Assembly (NCBI GenBank): GCA_026119935.1
Contig: JALRMH010000014.1
Location: 372,001 to 436,000 of the forward strand
Reading direction: 5' to 3'
From: Endothia cerciana
Taxonomy: Eukaryota > Ascomycota > Sordariomycetes > Diaporthales > Cryphonectriaceae
Length of the DNA stretch: 64,000 nucleotides
In this document: one piece after another, positions 56,050 to 64,000 of the stretch
Position numbering within the stretch: position 1 is the first letter of the stretch
How the letters are laid out: each line of letters begins with the position of its first letter
Position numbers and translations under genes: made by a program
The notes under the pieces: model-generated
What the model saw: the letters and a program-made list of their open reading frames with translations, nothing else
The model's database searches: none
What the model was told of the DNA's origin: nothing

Positions 56050-57726
56050 ATGGCGGACACTCCAGTCAGGGCATCGGACAAGGAAGAGGGGAACAGGGAC
56101 GAATGCATCGACACGGCGCCCAAGTCGATCCCAGAAGAAGAGGGCCTACAAGGTTGGCTGTGTCTTGTTGGCGCCTTCATCTGCATCTTCTGCAGTTTTG
56201 GTTTCCTAAGCGCGTAGGTCCTCCCATGCTAGGTGAAGGAGTTGGGAATAGAAGCTGCTAGCAATACGCTCGCACGGTACCTCGAGTCGTCCTTACTGAC
56301 CGGAAGCCTGTTTCGAATCGCAAAGAATGGGTGTGTTCCAGACCACGTATGAGCAAACGATCCTCAGCGAATACTCGACATCTACCATCACCTGGATCTT
56401 TTCATTCCAGCTGGCCCTGATGTGGTTACCAGGCCCGCTGTACGGACGACTGATCGACACGTACGGCCCGGCACCGGTGTTATACCCTTGCGCCGTCCTG
56501 GCCGTCTTCGGGCTTGCCATGACGAGCTTGGCGGACCAGTATTACCAGATATTCCTGGCACAGGGGCTCGTCTTTGGAATCGGATCCGGCGGCGTGTTCA
56601 CGACGGCCCTGATCTGCGTCGCCCAGTGGTTCGTTCGGCGGAGAGGTCTGGCTGTTGGCATTGCCAGTGTGGGAAGCAGCGTGGGCGGCGTCGTCTTCCC
56701 GGCTTTCGTCATCCAGCTCTCGGGCACGGTTGGCTTCCACGTTGCCATTCGCTACGCGGCCCTTATGATTGGTGTTCTCCTTGCCGTAGCTTGCTTGCTG
56801 GTCCGAGCACGTCTGCCGCGCAGGAAATGGGACTCTAGTCAGAAGTGGATCGACCTCACAATGCTAAGGCAGAAGCAGTTTGGCCTTTACACTCTGGGAT
56901 GCTTCTTCGTTATGTACGTATGAGCCGGACGCCCGGAGTCCTGCAAAATGTTTACCCAAGTTTTCCAATAACACCGCGCTGACGTGCAGGTTCCCGTACC
57001 CAAAGGTGGGGAATTTGGGGGCCCTTCGACTTTATATCGAGCATGGCCATACATGCTGGCATCCCGAATACCCTGGCCTTATATCTCATCTCGATCGTCA
57101 AGTACGTCTTGGTTGTTTTTCGAGTCCCACTAATGGAGCCGCGAGGCAACTCGAAGTGCCCGCCCGACAGGCCTGCTAACCAGACCCATTGCACCATAGT
57201 TCATCCATGATTCCGGGCCGGATCCTGCCCCCTTACTTGGGAGACCGACTCGGACATTTCAACGTGATAACAGCCTGCTGTTTGTTGACATCTGTCTCCA
57301 TCCTGGCGCTATGGCTGCCCTTTGACTATCACCCCTCGGAAGCCGGCATTATCGTCTTCGCGCTAGTCTATGGGTTCGTGAGTGGTGCCTTTGTCTCGTT
57401 GCTGATGCCATGTGCTGCCAAGGCGGGCAGCCTTGAGACGCTCGGCCAACGATTCGGGACCTTCCAGATGGTCATCGGGCTCAGGTAAGTGCTTCTTGCT
57501 TTCCCCTGTCCACTCCTTGTAACTGCGGGCTCTGATGGCACGGCACGTGGCCAAATTTAGTTGTCTCACGGGTCTCCCCATTATCGGCGCTATTCTGAAT
57601 TCCCGACAAGGCGACAACTATATGGGAGTGGAGCTCTGGTCTGGACTGTGCTGTATGGTAGGCGCTGGGCTCATTGCGATCTCGACTCGCATGTTAGCCA
57701 AGATTCGCGGTACTTGGAAGATCTGA
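56050..57726 (+). CDS. MFS transporter, monocarboxylate-transporter type
   Basis: Five exons, 56050-56213, 56326-56913, 57006-57101, 57200-57484 and 57561-57726, give 432 aa with all junctions in phase 2. An acidic N-terminus of about 30 residues is followed by the first helix GWLCLVGAFICIFCSFGFLS. Then come GVFQTTYEQTIL, the MCT/MCH signature, the intracellular motif PGPLYGRLIDTYGP and about a dozen hydrophobic helices in total. Exon 3 uses the AAAG acceptor at 57005 so that it reads VMWGIWGPFDFISSMA; the earlier CAG (56988-56990) gives a frame without helix sequence. Such transporters export polyketides or import carboxylates and are the usual efflux component of azaphilone, citrinin and sorbicillin clusters. 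Location is probably the plasma membrane. It sits between the two regulator genes. Confidence 0.86.
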
Positions 57727-59146
57727 GATGGTCTCCCTAGAGGAAACCGATAATTTTTGTAATCGCTGTTAGCTCTGAAAGATACGAGACGTTGCTGGAG
57801 ATAAATTGTGAAATAAATTACATAAACTGACTTCCAATCTCTAATCAATAAAAATGATGACCTGCCTCTATCAGCCGATTGTCCTTTTATAGAGACTTTG
57901 GGATGGACTCGTATCATTGTCAAGAATTTGAGATCAAAAAAGATGGTCTCGACAAGTTTTCTGAGACGCGGCTTACGTAGATAAATGATCAAATTGGGCA
58001 AAGGTCGTCATGAGAACGCTTGGTGCCACTGGAGGATATTCGCAGAATTACTAGCCCTAACAAGCGATCCAATGATCTTGACTCTCGAGATCTATAACGG
58101 GAAAGAAGAGATCGATCCAGACGTATAAGAGAGTAGGTATCTATCGCCCTATCACTTTGACTACCCGTGATCCATAATAAGTCTAAGCAGAAGATAGGTT
58201 GGCCGTTCGACTCTGCCCCGGGCAGAACTCGTGCCGAAGCAAACGAACAGAGTCTAGGATTTCCAGTACACAACGGCTATGCTCTACATGACGATACTTT
58301 AGCGCAAGACCGTTTATATCACAAGATACTGTTCTTAGATCTTATATTTCAAAGCTATGGTAAACTTGTGGCATCACGCCGATGAAGCATGGGCTGTCTG
58401 ACAAGGCTGTACGGAGTCCTGCAGCTGGATCGGGACTACCCGGGGTTATAGGTTCACGCCCGCCCCTGAAGTCTTTTGTCTCCGGCACCCTGGAAGCTCG
58501 GGTGTAAGCACACGTACTCTGTACCAGATGTGCTGAAACAAGTTGTGGCCGACTCAAGCGCTTAGCGAAGTATCATATTTGAAAGGGACGTTTGCGGTGA
58601 TTAACTCTCGCTTGCATTATCTAGCATGAATGGCCGATTCTCCATATGTTAGTCTACAGCACGCAATCACCTAATATCCCGCCAATGGAGCATCCTTAGG
58701 TATGCAGGTGTCTACATAAGCGCTTATTTTAGCGAAGCGCCGCACCCAACGTATCTATTTCTTGGTACTGTACCTGTGATTCATCGTACGAAATACGGTG
58801 GTTCACTCCACGCATTACTCAGGTTCTGTATGGGTTCACCGCTGGGAAGGATCACGAAGGATCATGGTAGACTAGACGTTCCAGTACGAGGCGAATACAC
58901 GTTCTCGGCATATGAAGCAGGACCCAGACGGTGCTGTCGACGTCTTTGGAGCCGTTCTAGAACCGCTTCTACAAATCGCCCAGTCCCTTCCGGGCCTTCC
59001 TAAAAGAGCTGTACTGCGTGGCGAGGGTGTTACCACACCAGGGAAAGCCGGCAGCACCACCGTTCCGAGACTTTCTGTCCACCGTATATCTCACCTGATG
59101 CATCGTTTGTGAAACGACTCGAAGTCTGAAGCCGGCCAACCCAGCC
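57727..59146. other. Intergenic region between MFS transporter and AflR-like regulator
   Basis: About 1.4 kb, AT-richer, with only short ORFs. AAGCGCTTA-containing motifs followed by TAGCGAAG occur at about 58555-58577 and 58717-58740, resembling ends of a degraded small DNA element. Other transposon features were not found. Confidence 0.45.
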
Positions 59147-60655
59147 ATGTCTGCATCTACATCTGTAACTCACTTTCCGGATGGCCAGGATCAGGCCGAA
59201 GAGTCACTTCCAAAAGGCGCCGGGACTTCCAACAAGACGGAACGTTCGGGACGGTTACGATTCGCATGTGATTCCTGCCACCAGTCGAAGACCAGATGCT
59301 CACGGACCAGACCTTGCACCGCCTGTCAACTCTCTGGCACTCACTGCAACTACAGCCCAGCTGTTCAGCCAGGGCGGCCTAAGGGGAGCAAAAACAAGCG
59401 GACGTTAATGCGAGAGGAGGAGGAGAGCAAGAATAGGCGCGCTGAGACGCAGGAGAGGGTAAGTGGAAACCCCGACGGTACGAATGTCCACCATCGGTCT
59501 GATCCCACATAGCAGCAGCGATACCAGCCCGGTGCAACGAATTTAGATTTCGAACTTGGCCTTGAAATCAACCTCGCAGCCTCGGATGATCTCGCTCCGG
59601 TGCCAAACCCATCGGTCGCCTCGACGGGCATGACCATCAGTGAGCGCTCGAGTCTAGCAGATCTTGCCTACAATGCCATGCATTCACAAGTACGTATAGT
59701 CCTTAAACCTGGTATCTAGTCCGTATTACAGTTTTCTGGAAACTAACCATGTTGTCTTACCCTTGCTGTTTAGAACCCGGCCGCACTTACATGCGTTTTG
59801 CCGGGGCAACGAGTTCTGCCCTTCGAAGTGCCGGCAGCCCTCAGCACGTATGACATTAGCTACGGTACCACCGTGGGGTCCTTGACCGCAGATCATACAA
59901 CTTTCCCCAGCCCTCGGGATTCTTTATTGCCTGGGAATCACATCCAATCCGCGTCAGAGCTATCATCAGCAGCATCCTCATCACCGGGAACACACTACAC
60001 ATACCCGCGATGCACATGCCTCCAGCAACACGTCCAGCTCGTCTACCAGCTAGGAGATCTAACTCATTCCAGCGGCCCAACGCTCGACGGCGTCCTACGG
60101 GGCGTCCAAGCTGCACAGTCCACCTGGAAAAGGTTGATGCAATGTGACCAGTGCAAATCCGGCCAAGACGAGAATGGGCCGCAGGAGGTTTTCCTGCTCT
60201 TTGCCATGAGCATTCGCACACTGCTATCCTCAGTCTCAAAACTCGTCCTGAGCTCCAGTCACGCCGATGACAGCGTCACGTCGGCGCATGAGCCCACCGC
60301 GGAATGGGCGCCGTTGTTTCCGGCGGAGGGCCCACCTGATGTCGGGGTCTGGGTAGGCAGCTTCGAGTTGACGGGTGAGATCAAGGCTGAGGTCATCAAT
60401 GTGATGTTGCGGTCGGCCTTACACAGTATCAAACCAGCCCTGCTGTACCTATGGGAACATGCGGGCCGACCAGCAGCACCCATATTATCTTCAAGATTCG
60501 GTCCGGAGAGTCTCACACCAATGTACACACAGAGTCCACTTCATGATCGCCGGTGGTCGCAGTCCCAGGGGAACTTGGGTTTCGATGACATAGGGTTTCT
60601 CCTGGATACTCTGCAGTCCATCACTCAAGCCATGAAGCAGGAATCCAGAGCATGA
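59147..60655 (+). CDS. AflR-like Zn2Cys6 transcription factor
   Basis: Three exons, 59147-59458, 59513-59689 and 59774-60655, all phase 0, give 456 aa. The zinc cluster is canonical: C41-x2-C44-x6-C51-x5-C57-x2-C60-x6-C67, followed by the AT-hook-like linker GRPKGSKNKR. The C-terminal half has the features of the AflR regulatory domain: a CTCLQQHVQLVYQLGDL segment, CDQCK, and LLFAMSIRTLLSSVSKLVLS. Unspliced, the first ORF stops just 15 codons after the first donor. AflR-type proteins bind TCG-N5-CGA-like sites in promoters of polyketide genes. Together with the regulator at 53.5-55.3 kb it makes this a two-regulator cluster, as in sorbicillin clusters (two Zn2Cys6 genes plus an MFS gene). Confidence 0.87.
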
Positions 60656-61664
60656 GCATAGAGACCTGGCATGTAGACAAATCTCTGGAGACCAGACATA
60701 CGTACACGTAGTTAGACACGAAAGAATAGCTTGGCAGGCTACTCTATGCCTAGCACTTAGAGTCAATATCCCACCTGACAACTCAACGCTCAAACAGATC
60801 ACCATGAATGCCTTCTGTCGTGTGTCGTGTGTGCGATAGGTGCCCGACTTTTATTCCTGCTGCGCCGCTTTTTCCATCTATACGTCCTACCAGCGAGGTC
60901 AGGAATATTTTGGTAGTAAACATAAGCAGAGTCCTGTAGTCTCCGCTGATTCGTCAGAGATACTCACCAAGCACACTATTATCACATAATAGTGGCCGAA
61001 GACTTCCGGAAGATGATAAAAACTACCCTGTCTAAAACATGCAATAGCCGGTGGGTGCGTTTTTGATTGCCAAATAGAGTATTCTATTTGATTTTTGTCG
61101 CGCTAAGCAATTGTAGTATTTTCACCGCGGCCCCTATCCACCCTTTGTGCCGACTCTCTCATGATTAAATGCCCCGGAAACAACTGTCACAACGACCGGG
61201 GAATATTTAGAGGAATGTTTGTGAGCAGAGTCCCGATATTGCAAGAGTACTCCGTAGTGTGCGATACGACATCATGTAGCCCTTCTCAGGCTGCTCGATG
61301 TCGTTACAGGATTTCTAGTAGATCCAGGGCTACGTACAGGGAGGTAGCCAGAGACCCAAGAGTCATCCTTATAGTAAAGAGTGGGAAGGTTGAGGAACTT
61401 GGCCGGAAGAGACAAGACCGGACTATTCTGTCAAGCCTAAATGTCTCTGCGTCTCAGGCGCTACGTGAATGATCCCTTTTGACGAGCTGGCCCGGCGGAG
61501 AGTCTATACCATGTTATGCCCCTCCGGGATACACGCGATCTGGAGAAGGAAAAAGTTTAACCACGAGAGGATCATGTACTTATATGTACAATGATTATAG
61601 GGCCTATTGTAATCATCTTTTTTGTTACGCAGCTTCATTTGAGTTCCTGCCTACTGCTCTCAAG
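60656..61664. other. Intergenic region upstream of the FAD monooxygenase
   Basis: About 1 kb without supported coding sequence. It includes a perfect inverted repeat at 60974-60994 and a short open frame at 61161-61472 with no domain signal. The last 150 bases probably hold the promoter of the FAD monooxygenase. Confidence 0.5.
60974..60994. other. Perfect 9-bp inverted repeat with 3-base loop
   Basis: CACTATTAT, CAC, ATAATAGTG. Both arms match fully. It lies 690 bases upstream of the FAD monooxygenase start; it may be a protein-binding palindrome or chance. Confidence 0.6.
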
Positions 61665-63455
61665 ATGCCCCTGCAAGTGATCATCGTTGGCGCTGGTGTT
61701 AGTGGTCTCTGTGCCGCTGTCGCCCTACACAAGGCGGGCCATGCTGTGAAGGTGAGGCAACGAGATCCGACTACAATTTGGATGTTTTTCTTGGACTCTT
61801 TTCTCCAATCGATCAAACCGAGCTGACATGGTACAGGTCTTCGAGAAGTCCCAGTTCACGAACGAGGTGGGGTCCGCCGTGCTTATCACACCCAATGGCG
61901 AGCGAGTCCTGACGTCCCTCGGCTTTGACTTCACCAGGGCGCGGGCTGATGAGATGACCTACTTCGAGGTGATGGATGGGATGAGCCTCCGTCCACTAAG
62001 CCCTCACAATCTCCGGAACCCCCGAGAGGAGTTCGGCTCGCCATTGTATACCATTCACCGCGCGGATCTGCTGGGCGAGCTCCTGCGCCTGGCCATGGGC
62101 TTAGATGTCCGGCTGGGAACGCGGGTAGTGACAGTCGGTGCACAACAGGGCGTCGTCGAGCTTGAGGATGGCTCGCAGCATCATGCGGACATCATTATCG
62201 CTGCGGACGGGGTGCATTCGATTGCGAGGGAGGTGGTGCTGCGCGATGTTGTCGCCGCAAAGGCGGTCCCTTCGGGCCTGAGCGCCTTCCGCTTCATGAT
62301 TCCCACAGCGATGCTACAGGACGACCCGCACTTTCACGAGCTTCAAAAGATGAGGGGAATAGGTAGCAGTTTGTTTGCGGACCCCACCCGCGAGGGCCAG
62401 CATCATCTTGTGTGGTTCACGTGTCGAAAGTAGGTTATGTGCACCCCCCACCATCCACTCCTTTGCAAGACACAGGCCTGAATGTCATTGCAGTCGCGAA
62501 GTTCAGGTCTTTGTTGGGATACATGAAAGTCTTCGAACCAAGGAGGATGGTAAGCTGCGTAATTACGCATCCACTCGGAGACGCAAGGCGCAGAAATTTC
62601 TGATCGAAGTTGTTGAAATAGATCTCAAAACCGTCATGCTGGAAGAGTTCGGCCACTTCAACCCAAGTCTGACCCATATTATTAAGTGAGAACCTGAAGC
62701 TTATATCAAAAGATACTACGGTCATTCAGCACATCACTAATTTGAGATGCCTTTCAGGGTGGCGCCCCTCGTCATTGACTGGCCTCTTTCCATCCATGAT
62801 CCACTGCCGATTTGGCATAGGGACAAAATCGTCCTGATTGGGGATGCTGCTCATCCGGTACGAGAGTTGTCTTGACGAAAGTCGATTTGGTCATTTCCCA
62901 ACTTCTACTAGTCTCGAGTGTCTCACATAACAATATGTCACAGATGCTTCCTCTCGGCGCACAAGGAGCAAACCAGGCGATCGAGGATGCAGGTGCGCTG
63001 GGGGCGCTTCTTGGCAGTTGTCAAAGGCCAGAAGAAGTCGCGCATTGTCTCGCCCTCTTCGAAAAAGTCCGCCGGCTCCGTGCGTCCAGAATCCAGACGC
63101 TCTCCAAGGTCCGCCTCGGAAAGGAGAAAGAAGTGGAAGCTCAAGTCCGGAAGTATGCTGATCCTCCGGGCTCCGGTACGTTACCTCAAAACACGTCCTA
63201 AAGTTGAATTCTGTGCCCTCAATGAGCAAGAATAGATACCCTCCAATCTATGCTTAATTCAACCCCATTCACGGTGAGAATCATTACAGCTGATCTTGAT
63301 ATTAGATATACCAACTACATTCTCCGAGCGCTATCAGCACGAATACGGGTGAGTTGTATAGGCAGCAGCTATTGCTACCGTGATCGAGGTTCAAGCATCG
63401 AGCTAATTCTTTCAGGTACGACGTATTTGCTGCGTGCAAGGCTGTGAGTGCATAA
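61665..63455 (+). CDS. FAD-dependent aromatic monooxygenase, salicylate-hydroxylase-like (TropB/SorC/AzaH/AfoD type)
   Basis: Eight exons, 61665-61751, 61837-62429, 62494-62549, 62622-62685, 62758-62857, 62944-63175, 63306-63348 and 63416-63455, join without a frame break to 404 aa. The FAD fold is at 6-24 with GAGVSGL (G9, G11, G14). The DG motif reads IIAADGVHSIARE. The GD motif is split by an intron and restored as GDAAHP then MLPLGAQGANQAIEDAGALG. The protein ends in HEYGYDVFAACKAVSA, as relatives do. This family hydroxylates the aryl aldehyde made by the PKS and dearomatises it, the key step to azaphilone, tropolone and sorbicillinoid skeletons. Small 3' exons (43 and 40 nt) are easy to miss; the unspliced frames stop early. 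It is probably cytosolic. Its presence at the right end extends the cluster to at least 63.5 kb. Confidence 0.9.
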
Positions 63456-64000
63456 AACGGGTCAGACAATAAATATATTGGATTCACACAAAATTGTTCG
63501 ATTTCTGATTTTCCTTTCTTAACGCATGCGAGAGTCAACTCTATAGCATGGGGAGATCTGAGCATCATCTAGGTGTAATCAATTCCCCGATTCATCAAAT
63601 ACACAGTCTCTCCACCTGTGGTGCTTCCCGTCTTCAGTAGAAGAAGAGATTCGGGCATACGGGGGAAGATTAGCTAAGAATATGGAAGAATATGATCAAG
63701 AGACAATAAGGAGACCTCTCACATCCCGCTCACGACTGCAAGCTCGCCGTTTTCCCTGCTAGAAATCAGCCTGGAGCAAAGAGTGACTCCGCATACTGGG
63801 AAAGGAAAAGTTAACTTCCTACCAAGGAAAGTACTTGAACTAGAAGTTGGGTCAATTCTCGTGTTCGAAAGTTGCTGTGATTCCGATATCCTTTCACCAG
63901 AGTGGTCTGACCCGCCCAGCCTGCTCCGTATGGTACTGTATTCTGCCACGGAGGAATCTGGTTCCTCTCAAGTGGCCTGATATTCGAACAAGCGGGTGGT
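63456..64000. other. Right-edge flank, no supported gene
   Basis: About 550 bases with short ORFs only. The next cluster gene, if any, lies beyond the edge. Confidence 0.5.

Noticed and set aside
58912..59112. A 66-codon ORF just upstream of the AflR-like regulator
   Set aside because: No recognised motif and short length. It could be an upstream ORF of the regulator mRNA but cannot be supported.
1..64000. CRISPR arrays, rRNA or tRNA genes
   Set aside because: No regularly spaced repeats with unique spacers, no rRNA-like sequence and no convincing cloverleaf or T-loop consensus were seen. The tRNA negative is weak without a covariance search.

Overview
The window is nuclear DNA of a filamentous ascomycete (Pezizomycotina). 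Genes have short introns of about 55-170 nt with GT..AG ends and CTAAC/CTGAC-type branch sites. Several products are diagnostic of fungi: a HAL4/SAT4-type kinase, a SAK1/ELM1-like kinase, TRAPP subunit Bet5, Pex3, Zn2Cys6 regulators and a non-reducing polyketide synthase (NR-PKS) with a SAT domain. The genus cannot be named from the sequence alone. Splice sites were placed by eye, using reading-frame continuity and remembered family motifs.

Left part, 1-16.6 kb: conserved housekeeping genes. These are the acidic tail of an unidentified protein, a 6-kb repeat-rich spacer, a HAL4-like kinase (+), a SAK1-like kinase (-), BET5 (+) and PEX3 (-).

Middle part, 17-31 kb: a gene graveyard. One apparently intact gene, a BTB protein interrupted by two 57-residue eight-cysteine repeats, lies among at least eight recognisable broken genes: CocE/PepX-like hydrolase, HMG-CoA lyase, crotonase, aldehyde dehydrogenase, TauD-like dioxygenase, MpaB/rubber-oxygenase-like protein, SDR and a Baeyer-Villiger-type flavin monooxygenase. 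They carry frameshifts, TAG stops and internal deletions but often keep readable introns. This looks like the relic of one or more accessory metabolic clusters.

Right part, 31.4-63.5 kb: an apparently intact polyketide cluster. It holds a BBE-type FAD oxidase, a secreted FAD oxidoreductase, a 2753-aa NR-PKS (SAT-KS-AT-PT-ACP-CMeT-R), an FSH1-type serine hydrolase, an SDR, an SGNH hydrolase, a Zn2Cys6/MHR-like regulator, an MFS monocarboxylate-type transporter, an AflR-like Zn2Cys6 regulator and a salicylate-hydroxylase-like FAD monooxygenase. By analogy with azaphilone, citrinin, tropolone and sorbicillinoid pathways, the PKS should release a C-methylated aryl aldehyde. The FAD monooxygenase would dearomatise it by hydroxylation, and the hydrolase, SDR and flavin oxidases would tailor it. 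No highly reducing PKS is in the window, although the right edge is open. Unusual points are a PT domain in which both expected catalytic residues appear replaced (His to Asn, Asp to Glu), an SGNH hydrolase lacking the usual block-III Asn, and a BBE oxidase lacking the second flavin-linking Cys.
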